A stretch of DNA of 28,627 bases, from positions 1-28,627 of the IMG/VR virus record IMGVR_UViG_3300025840_005106, one strand, 5' to 3'. Position numbers and translations under genes: made by a program. Positions within the stretch are counted from its first letter, which is position 1. Each line of letters starts with the position of its first letter. Below the pieces are notes generated by a model. The model did not search any database. It was not told the DNA's origin and worked only from the letters and a program-made list of their open reading frames with translations. This DNA comes from a virus. Of this stretch, positions 15,620 to 23,599 are shown piece by piece.

Positions 15620-16423
15620 ATGGAAAATTTTAACTTATCAATAATTTTACCTATCGAATCATCAAAACATAAAGATTTTGATGAGTTATTTAGTAGGTCA
15701 GTACAATCAGTAATAAATCAAACAGTACCTGTAAACGAATTAGTAATTGTCCACTCAGGTGAAGAACAATTAGAATCTATTATTAATGAATTTGACTATA
15801 GTGGTTTAACCGTTAATATAATTAAAAATAACGGTGATACGGATTTTGCAACACAAGTGAATTTAGGTGTTACAAATGCAAAATCAGAATGGGTTTCAGT
15901 ATTAGAGTTTGACGATGAATACGCATCAATTTGGGTAAAAAATGTAGATAGATATGCACGGGCATATCCAAACGTACAAGGATTTTTACCAATTGTCGTT
16001 GATGTTGATGAGAAAGGTGTTTTTGCAGGATTTACAAATGAAGCAACATTTGCCGCCAGTATGAACAGTGAAATTGGTATATTAACAAACGAAGTATTGT
16101 TGAATTACCAAAATTTCCAAAGTAGTGGAATGGTTATTAAAAAAGAAGTTTTTGATGATTTTGGCGGATTTAAAAAATCAATGAAATTAACATTTGTTTA
16201 TGAACTGTTGTTAAGATTAACTTATAACTCTGTACAAATAATGACAATACCTAGAATTGGTTACAAACACACTAATCTTAGAGTTGGCTCAATATTTTGG
16301 AATTATAAAAACGATAAAAATCGTTTATCAGAAAATGAAGTTAAGTTTTGGTTAGAATCAGCAAAAAAAGAATATTTCTTTACCAACGATAGAAACATAA
16401 AATATGAATCTATCGATGCTTAA
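15620..16423 (+). CDS. GT-A glycosyltransferase (family 2-like)
   Basis: The 267-residue protein shows a GT2 fold: a first strand NLSIILPIE, an SVQSVINQTVPVNELVIVHS segment (residues 28-47) typical of the nucleotide-binding start, GVTNAKSEWVSVLEFDDEYA (residues 83-102) with the metal-binding acidic motif at Asp98-Asp99, and a later QSSGMVIKKEVFDDFGGF that matches the acceptor-side 'r+++f..iGGF' block. No membrane segment is seen, so it is a soluble enzyme. It follows the GT-B gene and its stop overlaps the sigma-like gene by one base (TAATG). Co-translation of two transferases with a late sigma factor suggests late expression. Confidence 0.76.
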   Translation: MENFNLSIILPIESSKHKDFDELFSRSVQSVINQTVPVNELVIVHSGEEQLESIINEFDYSGLTVNIIKNNGDTDFATQVNLGVTNAKSEWVSVLEFDDEYASIWVKNVDRYARAYPNVQGFLPIVVDVDEKGVFAGFTNEATFAASMNSEIGILTNEVLLNYQNFQSSGMVIKKEVFDDFGGFKKSMKLTFVYELLLRLTYNSVQIMTIPRIGYKHTNLRVGSIFWNYKNDKNRLSENEVKFWLESAKKEYFFTNDRNIKYESIDA

Positions 16424-17178
16424 TGTTTGTAGAAGGATTATCAGCTTCCTCTCTAAACACGGAAGTTAAAAGAAGAGGTCGTAAACCAAAAACTACGACT
16501 AACTATTTCGCCGAGCGTGAAGAGTTAGCGGTTAGAATGTTTCTGACCGCCTCTACTATATCCGAAAAAAATGAAATTTATAATGAATTCTTAAGAGCCC
16601 CTTTAGATAAAATGATTGAGTCAATTATTCGAAGGTATAAACTTTACAGAAAAGACATGGATTTTAGAGAAATCCATCATGATACTCATTCTTTTTTAAT
16701 TACAAAGGTTGATAAATTTAAACCTGCACGTAATAAAAAAGCCTATTCTTATTTTGGTACAATATGTAAAAATTATTTGATGGGTCAAATAATAAAAGAC
16801 CAAAAAGAAACTAATAGGAAAATATCTTACGAAGATATATCTAGTAGTTTAGAAAACCGACCTGATATGGTTTATTATCTTGAATATGAAAAAGTTGAAC
16901 CTGACCAAGTTATTAAAGAGTTTTTAGAACAGTTACGTGATTTTATAAAAACTGAAAATCTAAATACAAACGAAAAAAAATTAGGTTTTGCATTAATGGA
17001 ACTATTTGATAATTACGAAGAAATATTCATTGGAACGGATAATAACAAATTTAACAAAAATATTATTTTACTTTCAATTAGAGAAATGACTAATTTGACA
17101 ACAAAAGAAATTAGAACTTCTATGAAAAAGTTTAAAAATCTCTATTACGAACTAATGAGAAATATTAATAATCAATAA
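16423..17178 (+). CDS. gp55: Late-transcription sigma factor, T4 gp55-like
   Basis: A central block (residues 46-130), with REIHHDTHSFLITKVDKFKP followed by KKAYSYFGTICKNYLMGQII, follows the pattern of T4 and cyanophage gp55, a sigma-70 region 2-like protein that directs RNA polymerase to late promoters. The pattern is an acidic 'D....l....kFdp.k..na.aYft.i..n.f...i.k..k' run. The N-terminus adds KRRGRKPK at residues 16-23, an AT-hook-like patch. The C-terminal 90 residues extend beyond T4 gp55 (185 residues) and end in an IREMTNLTTKEIRTSMKKF helix pair that could be a helix-turn-helix. A candidate late promoter lies at 25518. The assignment rests on pattern recall, not alignment. Confidence 0.66.
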   Translation: MFVEGLSASSLNTEVKRRGRKPKTTTNYFAEREELAVRMFLTASTISEKNEIYNEFLRAPLDKMIESIIRRYKLYRKDMDFREIHHDTHSFLITKVDKFKPARNKKAYSYFGTICKNYLMGQIIKDQKETNRKISYEDISSSLENRPDMVYYLEYEKVEPDQVIKEFLEQLRDFIKTENLNTNEKKLGFALMELFDNYEEIFIGTDNNKFNKNIILLSIREMTNLTTKEIRTSMKKFKNLYYELMRNINNQ

Positions 17179-17205
17179 AATTTTAAATTTAATATTTATA
17201 GTATT

Positions 17206-17580
17206 ATGGCAAGACCTAAGAAAAAAGAAATAGTACTATCTAAAGATTCGGTTTTGAGTCTTATGCAGGAAATCTACAATGAGCTTGTAGAACAAAGAAC
17301 TACTGCCGTTAGAATTCAAAATAAAATGTTGGCTATGCTAAAAGACCCTGAAGATATGACAGTAATAGGTCCTGTCATAAAAGAACAACAAAAGATAATA
17401 AACGATACCATCGAAAAAAAACTAACTCTTTCTAAACTACAATCTTCAATTTGGGAAAAAGCATCTAATAATGATAGTGAATCATTTAATTTAGCCGAAA
17501 TGGACGATGATGTATTACAATCATTAATTCAAAGAGATTTAGATAAAGATAGTAAAAATGATGGGTATAAACTAACATAA
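17206..17580 (+). CDS. Hypothetical phage protein, coiled-coil-like
   Basis: The 124-residue protein starts with a basic ARPKKK tail, followed by long predicted helices rich in Gln, Glu and Lys (LMQEIYNELVEQRTTAVRIQ, then PVIKEQQKIINDTIEKKL) and an acidic Asp-rich C-terminus. I do not recognise a named family. The position right after the sigma gene and before virion genes would suit a transcription co-activator (gp33-like), a small packaging protein or an assembly factor, but no motif decides between these. A 27-base AT-rich gap before it contains TATTTATA; see the rejected items. Confidence 0.6.
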   Translation: MARPKKKEIVLSKDSVLSLMQEIYNELVEQRTTAVRIQNKMLAMLKDPEDMTVIGPVIKEQQKIINDTIEKKLTLSKLQSSIWEKASNNDSESFNLAEMDDDVLQSLIQRDLDKDSKNDGYKLT

Positions 17581-17590
17581 GTATACCACC

Positions 17591-19525
17591 ATGTCTATTG
17601 ATTTAAGCCAAGATTATTCTGAAATTAAAAATAAGTTAAGTGCTTATATTACTGTTCTTGAAAATGACGAAAATGGGAAAAAATTAAAAAAATCTCAAGA
17701 TGGTGATGCTCAAAGTATAGACCTTTCAGATATAAAAAGAACATTATCAGAGTCATCATCAGGTGTTACAAAATCTATCAAAACAGTAAAAACTCAATTT
17801 GATGAGCTTTTAGATATTTTCAAGTATACATTACCAAATAATCAAACCTCTAATTACAATAGTACACTACTTAAAGTTTTTTCTTTAGCATCGATAAAAG
17901 CAAAAGAAAAAGTTTTACAGATATTAGTAGAAGAGATTTTAGCTGCCATAGGGTGTTCTCAAGAACAAGAATTTATTTTAAACCAACCGTTATACATTAA
18001 AGTCGAATCTATTGATTTATTTGACCAATTAAAAAATAGTCCTGATGATGAACCTGTTGGTTTATTATATGAGAAGGTTTCAACAAATCCAGGTACAATA
18101 CCCTTTTCAATGAATAGAGCCATATATGGGCGTATTCAAGATGAGGGAGTTAGTTTTAAAAGTGATACTGGTAGTGATTATATAGGCGCATCAAACACAG
18201 GAATATTTGATTTTGAATACACAAAACAAGATGATAATGGTAATATAGGTAACTTTTTAAAAGTGACGTTAGTTAAACAAACTAACGGAGTAAAAAGAAT
18301 ATCAGATTTTTTAATGGACTATTACCAATCTATTGACATATTAAACTTTGATGTTTTAATAACAAATGTATTCCAAAGTTTATTTGCAATGTTTGATATT
18401 TCAGGACAAAGGTCTGATGGAAAACAGATAGACGTTGCAAAATGGCAAAAAATACTAACCCGTATTATGGGATTATGTTTTGATGACACACAGGAAATTG
18501 CTGTTAGTGGTAATGCAAAACTATCAGACTTAGATTTATTAGACCAATCATTTTTTGAAATGACACCTTTAGATTTAAGAAATATCGACGCTCAACTTGA
18601 TAATATAAAACAGGGTGTGGTTGAATTTGAAGATTGTGATAATGTGAAATTACCCGTAGATGTTGTTGGTCTTACCGAAGCGATTAAAAAAATTCAAGGA
18701 GAAACTTCGGACGCTAAAAAAATAAAATATTTAGAAGACACTTTAGATGGTACTGCAAATAGTAAAGATTGGAAAACTTTAACATTACCAAAGTTTAATA
18801 TAAATGCAACTTTAAAAGTAGATTTTATTAAAGAATTACCTAGAGCATTAATGTCTACTATTTTATCACCAAAAACTGTATTTGGTATAATGGTGGCTGC
18901 AAAAGCTTTAGGTGTTTTAATTGGTGATGGTATTGACAACCTTAAAACATTCTTAAATAAATTTAAAAAGTTTGTAGTTAACTTAATGAGTAGAACCTTA
19001 TCTATTTACATTGAAGAATTATTTGATTTAATAAAGAAAAATGTAAAACGACTTGTTGGTGACATACTTAGAAGAATTTCGGCTGAAGCTGCAAACAAAA
19101 GAGTTAAAATGTATAGTTCGATAATATATGCACTTTATCTGTTAGGTACAGGATTTTTGGACTATCGAAAATGTAAAAGTATTGTAGATGAAATACTTAA
19201 ATTATTAAACTTAGGGTTACAGTCTTTAGGTTTACCAGGATTAGGTGTACCATTACCTTTATTGGCAGGAAGTGCCCTATTACCCGGTGTTTCAGATATA
19301 CGAGCCTTTTCAAACATTGTTGAAAATTTACAAAAATCAGGATTACCAACTGGTGACTTACCAGATGGTTCACCTAACTTAATGAATATGGGAATTTTAA
19401 ATATGGTTAAAGGTATGAACCAAGAACAAACGGAAAATGGAAAATCTGAAATCTTTATTCCATCATTAACAATAACACCTGCAGGATTAACTGTACCCGC
19501 AAAAGGTTGGGGTAAATCAATGTAA
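17591..19525 (+). CDS. Putative virion/baseplate structural protein
   Basis: The 644-residue protein has no enzyme motif. It has a helical N-terminus with Ser/Lys stretches, a mixed central region, a helical and basic segment at roughly 440-530 (LKTFLNKFKKFVVNLM and nearby), and a Gly/Leu/Pro-rich hydrophobic stretch near 546-572 (LGLPGLGVPLPLLAGSALLP). It ends in a Pro/Thr-rich tail (SLTITPAGLTVPAKGWGKSM). It lies directly before a small coiled-coil gene and the gp5-like baseplate gene, with two-base spacing, so it is probably part of the baseplate or tail. The hydrophobic stretch could insert in a membrane or bury in an assembly. The exact role is unknown. Confidence 0.58.
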   Translation: MSIDLSQDYSEIKNKLSAYITVLENDENGKKLKKSQDGDAQSIDLSDIKRTLSESSSGVTKSIKTVKTQFDELLDIFKYTLPNNQTSNYNSTLLKVFSLASIKAKEKVLQILVEEILAAIGCSQEQEFILNQPLYIKVESIDLFDQLKNSPDDEPVGLLYEKVSTNPGTIPFSMNRAIYGRIQDEGVSFKSDTGSDYIGASNTGIFDFEYTKQDDNGNIGNFLKVTLVKQTNGVKRISDFLMDYYQSIDILNFDVLITNVFQSLFAMFDISGQRSDGKQIDVAKWQKILTRIMGLCFDDTQEIAVSGNAKLSDLDLLDQSFFEMTPLDLRNIDAQLDNIKQGVVEFEDCDNVKLPVDVVGLTEAIKKIQGETSDAKKIKYLEDTLDGTANSKDWKTLTLPKFNINATLKVDFIKELPRALMSTILSPKTVFGIMVAAKALGVLIGDGIDNLKTFLNKFKKFVVNLMSRTLSIYIEELFDLIKKNVKRLVGDILRRISAEAANKRVKMYSSIIYALYLLGTGFLDYRKCKSIVDEILKLLNLGLQSLGLPGLGVPLPLLAGSALLPGVSDIRAFSNIVENLQKSGLPTGDLPDGSPNLMNMGILNMVKGMNQEQTENGKSEIFIPSLTITPAGLTVPAKGWGKSM

Positions 19526-19527
19526 CT

Positions 19528-19728
19528 ATGGACGAGAATAAAATAAAAACAGTATTGTTAGACTATAAAAATAGTACTAATCAAGATTTAAAAGACGCCA
19601 TGGATTTTATTAATATTGATTTTGAAAGAACAAAAGAAGATATAGTAAAATTAACATACCATTTAGATGGTTTAGAAAGGGCTTACAATAAACTATTAGA
19701 GGAGTACCAAAAAAGGAACAATAAATAA
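19528..19728 (+). CDS. Small coiled-coil hypothetical protein
   Basis: This 66-residue, highly charged protein is nearly all helical, with a heptad-like run in DIVKLTYHLDGLERAYNKLL. Its start follows the structural gene by two bases (TAA-CT-ATG), and its stop overlaps the gp5-like gene by one base (TAATG). The tight coupling to two baseplate-region genes suggests an assembly chaperone or small structural subunit. No family is recognised. The tight fit between two real genes and the absence of a competing frame support it as a gene. Confidence 0.6.
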   Translation: MDENKIKTVLLDYKNSTNQDLKDAMDFINIDFERTKEDIVKLTYHLDGLERAYNKLLEEYQKRNNK

Positions 19729-21377
19729 TGGGTATTATTGATAACATATTAAATACTCAAGTATTTTTTGAAGGTAGGGTTGTAGACAATCAAGACCCGT
19801 TAATGCTCGGTAGAATTAGAGTTAAACCCGCGAATGATGTTGAACAAGAACTTCTTAAATCTTCAAAAGGGTTTAAGGAAAATAGTGCAACCCCCGATGA
19901 AAATGGTCCCTGGTCATATATAGACCCTTTCGTTTTTCTACCTCTTTTACCGTATTATATTAATACCGTACCGAAAATAGATGAATATGTAAATTTATTT
20001 TTTCAATATAGGTCTGCAAGAACATCTAAAAATAAATTCTATGTATGTGGTCCACTTTCAACACCCGTAAACATAAACTTTGAGGACCATGAAATATCTA
20101 AAACTCATTTAGACTCGGGGTCAAGATTACCAAGACCTAAAAATATTAAAGTCAATTTATCGACTCAAGCATCAAAAGATTTATTTGATGCAGTTCAATT
20201 TTCTAAAGGGATTATTAGCGGTAATAATGAAAATAAAAGAAATTTAGGATATACTAATGACAAAACAAAAGGAATATTTCCTGAGCCTGGTGACAATTCT
20301 ATTTTGGGTAGGGGGAGTGCCGACATTATTGTAAAGGATAATGAAGTATTAATCAGGGCGGGAAAATATAAAGCACTGAATCCACCAAATATGCCTGACG
20401 CGAATGGAAAAAGAGCGTTCTTACAACTTTCAAATTTTGATTTTACAAAAACTCTTGGTGATAAACAGAATAGAAAAAGACTAATAAAAGATGATACTTT
20501 TATAAAGTATTTAATTGAGTATAATATCTACAATCCTGAAAATACTCAAAATAACTTTAGAGGGGATGTAACATTATATAGGTTACCTAGTGAAGTTCCA
20601 CAAACAAATACCGCCAATTTTGATATAGATACTGTATTAAATAATTCAATATCTACATCTATAATGATTTTACCGTTTGATAATAAATCTTCGGACCAAG
20701 TTATTACGTTTATAAATGATTTTATTAAAGAGTTTCACTCTGGTACCTTATCAGGTGTTTTCGCACCTGACACACAATTAAGTGCTGGTGCACAATTTCC
20801 ATATTACTTTAGACCTAAATCATCTTTATTTTCATACATTTCTAATATTGACACAACGAGTGATATTAATACCACAAAAAATGTTGGGTCTATTTTAAAT
20901 AAAGTAAGGTTAAATGAATTAGATATTACACCCGGTTATAGTTTGGTTTATAATATAAAAGGTGATGATACTGTACCTTTTAGATTAAAAGATGACTCAT
21001 ATAGAAAAGAAGAAATAAACACAGTTGATGAATCTGTGGCATTAATGGGTGGTAAAAAATTATATTTACTGAGTAACAACGTTCTTGGAACAGGAAGTGG
21101 TAAATCACAAATTGATTTTTCAGATTTTGATATATACGGAATATCCCAAGATAAAATATTAAATGATATTGACCCTAACACATCATCTTTAGTTAGAGGT
21201 GAGGAACTGATGGAGTTATTAAATTTAATAGTTAAATTTTTAATCACTCACGTACATCCGTATCCTGGTCTACCTCCCGTACCAACATCACAAGATGGTA
21301 CAACTGCTCAAGATATTCTTAACGAGATACTAAATGCTCAACAAAAAATATTAAATGGCAATATTAAGATTAATTGA
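19728..21377 (+). CDS. gp5: Baseplate hub OB-fold protein, T4 gp5-like (no lysozyme domain)
   Basis: The N-terminal 125 or so residues match the gp5/VgrG-type OB-fold of phage hubs: VFFEGRVVDNQDPLMLGRIRV at 12-32, YIDPFVFLPLLPYY, then VPKIDEYVNLFFQY and FYVCGP. The C-terminus ends with FLITHVHPYPGLPPVPTSQDG and a short helix, a tail seen in T4-like gp5 relatives of marine phages. In T4, gp5 is the central baseplate spike with a lysozyme domain and a beta-helix. In the 549 residues here I see no lysozyme motif and no long triplet-repeat helix, so the cell-wall enzyme and tip must lie in other genes. It is probably assembled at the hub, beneath the tail tube. Confidence 0.78.
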   Translation: MGIIDNILNTQVFFEGRVVDNQDPLMLGRIRVKPANDVEQELLKSSKGFKENSATPDENGPWSYIDPFVFLPLLPYYINTVPKIDEYVNLFFQYRSARTSKNKFYVCGPLSTPVNINFEDHEISKTHLDSGSRLPRPKNIKVNLSTQASKDLFDAVQFSKGIISGNNENKRNLGYTNDKTKGIFPEPGDNSILGRGSADIIVKDNEVLIRAGKYKALNPPNMPDANGKRAFLQLSNFDFTKTLGDKQNRKRLIKDDTFIKYLIEYNIYNPENTQNNFRGDVTLYRLPSEVPQTNTANFDIDTVLNNSISTSIMILPFDNKSSDQVITFINDFIKEFHSGTLSGVFAPDTQLSAGAQFPYYFRPKSSLFSYISNIDTTSDINTTKNVGSILNKVRLNELDITPGYSLVYNIKGDDTVPFRLKDDSYRKEEINTVDESVALMGGKKLYLLSNNVLGTGSGKSQIDFSDFDIYGISQDKILNDIDPNTSSLVRGEELMELLNLIVKFLITHVHPYPGLPPVPTSQDGTTAQDILNEILNAQQKILNGNIKIN

Positions 21378-21400
21378 TATTTATTAGATAAAAGGAACAA

Positions 21401-22915
21401 ATGTCAATTCATAAATCGTATTTTAATAAAAGTAATACACTAATTTACAACTCATACACAAACACAGCAAGAAACCCTGTGGTTGAGCTTTTTTATGGTA
21501 GAGTTGATGATGTAATTGCACCTAAAGGATATAGCCGATACATATTCGATTTAGATTTAAATCTACTACAAACAAAATTTAATGATGGTGTAATCTCCAC
21601 AGGTTGTACTCTAACGGGTATAACACACACTTTAAGAATGACAAATACATCATCGTTTGACACAGAATTATTAAATAGTAAAACCTCTCAAGGTAGAAGA
21701 AGAGCAACATCATTTGACTTAGTTTTATTTAAAATACCAAGAGTTTCAGGTGATACAGGAGACATTCAAACATGGGATTCTGGTGTTGGATACGATTACT
21801 ATAACAATTCAAGAGCGTTAAATGCATCTAATAGTATGAGTATTCCTGATTCATTAACTACAGATAGAAGTTTTTCAGATAGACCTTCAAATTGGTTCCA
21901 AACAACGACAATTGGTGATTGGTCGGTTTCAGGGATTTATGATAATACTAATTCATTAACAGGTCTTACAGGTTGTAATTACTCTGCCATCACAATATTA
22001 GATACTCAACATTTTGAATTTGGTGATGAGGATATTGAGTTTGATATGACTGATGAAATTAATTCTATTTTATCAGGAGGAACAACAGGAAGAACGGGTT
22101 ATGGAATTGCATATTTACCACAAGTTGAAAATATTAGTGGATTAACTGAGAATTATTCTGTAGGGTTCTTTTCACCTCACACTCAAACTTTTTATGAACC
22201 ATATTTAGAAACTAATTATGATGATTTAATTTTAGATGATAGAAATGTATTCTATCAAGGAAATACAAATTATCTCTATCTATACGCCTACAATAATGGT
22301 AACCCATTTAATTTTGACACACCACCAACAGTAGACATATTAGATGGTAATGGTGATGCAATCTCAGAATTTACGGGACTAACATCATGTTTAGTGACTG
22401 AAGGTGTTTATAAAGTTCAAGTATCAGGGTTAACCGCAACTACAGTACCTTGTTTCTACTATGATAAGTGGTATGATTTAACAGTTAACAATTCAAATAT
22501 ATCCGATGTTGAAAATGAATTTGTTTTAAAATCTGCGGATGGTTATTACCAAATTGGTACTCGAACTGAGCAACCAAAAATTTATGGGTTTGAGTATAGT
22601 GGCATAAAACAAGATGAGAAAATATTAAATACTGACGTTAGAAATGTTAGCGTTTATATTAAGAAAGCTTATTCTGTTGCCGAAGTTGTTAATGATATTC
22701 AAGCGTTTTATAGAATATATGTTATGGAGGGTACCACTGAGGTACAAGTTCAAGATTGGACACAAATTAACAGAACACCAGATGGGTATTATTTTGTATT
22801 TGACACTCGAGACAAAATACCAAACGAATATTTTGTTGATATGAAAGTGCTTACAGATAGAAACATAGATACTTATAAGAGAACATTAAAATTCCAAATC
22901 GTAAATAAGAAATAA
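21401..22915 (+). CDS. Putative beta-rich virion protein (tail or fibre associated)
   Basis: The 504-residue protein is rich in Thr, Ser, Asn, Tyr and Gly and looks mostly beta-stranded. The N-terminal half has repeated short strands with TWDSGVGYDYY and a later W..TT..GDW segment, a pattern loosely like DNRLRE-type carbohydrate-linked beta domains. The C-terminal half is two or three Ig-like domains (for example PPTVDILDGNGDAIS). It has no signal peptide. A purine-rich AAAAGGA stands four bases before the ATG, one of few Shine-Dalgarno-like sites here. The place after the gp5-like gene suggests a virion component that contacts the host surface. The domain guess is weak. Confidence 0.52.
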   Translation: MSIHKSYFNKSNTLIYNSYTNTARNPVVELFYGRVDDVIAPKGYSRYIFDLDLNLLQTKFNDGVISTGCTLTGITHTLRMTNTSSFDTELLNSKTSQGRRRATSFDLVLFKIPRVSGDTGDIQTWDSGVGYDYYNNSRALNASNSMSIPDSLTTDRSFSDRPSNWFQTTTIGDWSVSGIYDNTNSLTGLTGCNYSAITILDTQHFEFGDEDIEFDMTDEINSILSGGTTGRTGYGIAYLPQVENISGLTENYSVGFFSPHTQTFYEPYLETNYDDLILDDRNVFYQGNTNYLYLYAYNNGNPFNFDTPPTVDILDGNGDAISEFTGLTSCLVTEGVYKVQVSGLTATTVPCFYYDKWYDLTVNNSNISDVENEFVLKSADGYYQIGTRTEQPKIYGFEYSGIKQDEKILNTDVRNVSVYIKKAYSVAEVVNDIQAFYRIYVMEGTTEVQVQDWTQINRTPDGYYFVFDTRDKIPNEYFVDMKVLTDRNIDTYKRTLKFQIVNKK

Positions 22916-23388
22916 TGAAAGGCGAAAGATACATGTTTTTTAGTAATCTAGAACAAATGAGAAGACAATGTGATTTGTTACTAGATTTAGACCAAGATAT
23001 GGTTGAATCAATTTTAGATAATGGTCATGATTGGGCTCAAGACCACATTGCAGAATCAAAAAATAATTTAGACCAAGTTTTTGATTTTATGATGAATGAA
23101 ACTAAAAAAGATGGTATGGAATTATCAATGAATATTGATGATGTTAATATGATTGAAGAAAGAAAATTACTTGAACAAATTATAAGAAGAGTCATTGACG
23201 AAAAGAAAAAGAAAAAAAAGAAAGACACAACACTTTGTGCTAGAGGAAAATCAGCAGCTAAGGCTAAGTTTGAAGTTTATCCCTCAGCATATGCTAATGG
23301 ATATGCAGTACAAGTGTGTAAAGGAAAAATGCCAGGTTTAGACGGAAAGAAAAAATGTTCTGGAAAATATTGTTCAGGTAAAAAATAA
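22915..23388 (+). CDS. Hypothetical phage protein with Lys/Cys-rich YPSAYANG module
   Basis: The 157-residue protein has a helical acidic N-terminal 95 residues, a run of seven lysines, and a C-terminal module of about 55 residues containing CARGKSAAKAKFEVYPSAYA, a YAVQVCKGK segment and a final CSGKYCSGKK. This type of small, basic, Cys-containing YPSAYANG module recurs in many uncultured phage proteins, but I know no function for it. The last part, with Cys residues in pairs, could bind a metal or nucleic acid. The start overlaps the previous stop by one base (TAATG); an ATG at residue 7 is an alternative start. A promoter and a hairpin terminator lie just after this gene and the next one. 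Confidence 0.68.
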   Translation: MKGERYMFFSNLEQMRRQCDLLLDLDQDMVESILDNGHDWAQDHIAESKNNLDQVFDFMMNETKKDGMELSMNIDDVNMIEERKLLEQIIRRVIDEKKKKKKKDTTLCARGKSAAKAKFEVYPSAYANGYAVQVCKGKMPGLDGKKKCSGKYCSGKK

Positions 23389-23400
23389 ATCATATATTTG
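23369..23400 (+). promoter_or_regulatory. Candidate Bacteroidota-type promoter
   Basis: TATATTTG at 23393-23400 matches the -7 element TAnnTTTG known for the primary sigma factor of Bacteroidota. ATTG at 23369-23372 lies 20 bases upstream and resembles the -33 TTTG element at about the usual spacing. Transcription would start near 23407, about 13 bases before the ATG of the small gene at 23420. The -33 part is inside the end of the preceding gene. It supports early or middle transcription by the unmodified host polymerase. One site alone could be chance in AT-rich DNA. Confidence 0.45.
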
Positions 23401-23419
23401 TACCTTAAAACAAAAAAAG

Positions 23420-23587
23420 ATGTCACACGTTACCTATCAACTTTCAAAAGATGATGAAATAATTATGGAAACTCAAGCGGTTGATGCTGAAAGAGCCATT
23501 GATTATTTCTATCTTGACTACCCACAGATGTTTACAGAAGATGGGTTTTCAGTCAAAATTAAGAAAAAAGAAAAAGAGAGGGTTTAG
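23420..23587 (+). CDS. Small hypothetical protein (55 residues)
   Basis: An ATG at 23420 opens a 55-residue frame starting MSHVTYQLSKDDEIIMETQA and ending in a lysine/glutamate-rich tail before TAG. It is helical, acidic at first and basic at the end, and has no recognised family. Three things support it as a gene: a TAnnTTTG promoter element lies 20 bases before the ATG, the frame fills the gap between two genes, and its stop codon sits in the loop of a strong terminator hairpin. It could be a small early regulator, but nothing in the sequence shows a function. Confidence 0.62.
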   Translation: MSHVTYQLSKDDEIIMETQAVDAERAIDYFYLDYPQMFTEDGFSVKIKKKEKERV

Positions 23588-23599
23588 ACCCTCTTTTTT
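23572..23599. terminator. Bidirectional hairpin terminator between convergent genes
   Basis: A stem of AGAGGGT (23577-23583) and ACCCTCT (23588-23594) with a 4-base loop is extended outward by A:T pairs, including T23595-T23599 on one side and A-rich sequence on the other. The T-tract follows the stem in both directions, so it can end transcription of both the plus-strand small gene and the minus-strand cupin-like gene. The stop codons of both genes fall within the loop region. Confidence 0.85.

Noticed and set aside
17193-17200. TATTTATA just before the gene at 17206 as a late promoter
   Set aside because: On the plus strand it is not the T4 late element; the element reads TATAAATA only on the minus strand, where it would run antisense into the sigma gene. 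Likely chance in AT-rich DNA.
22644-22844. 66-residue frame inside the beta-rich structural gene
   Set aside because: It is a shadow frame in a well-formed longer gene, with no start signal or recognisable content.
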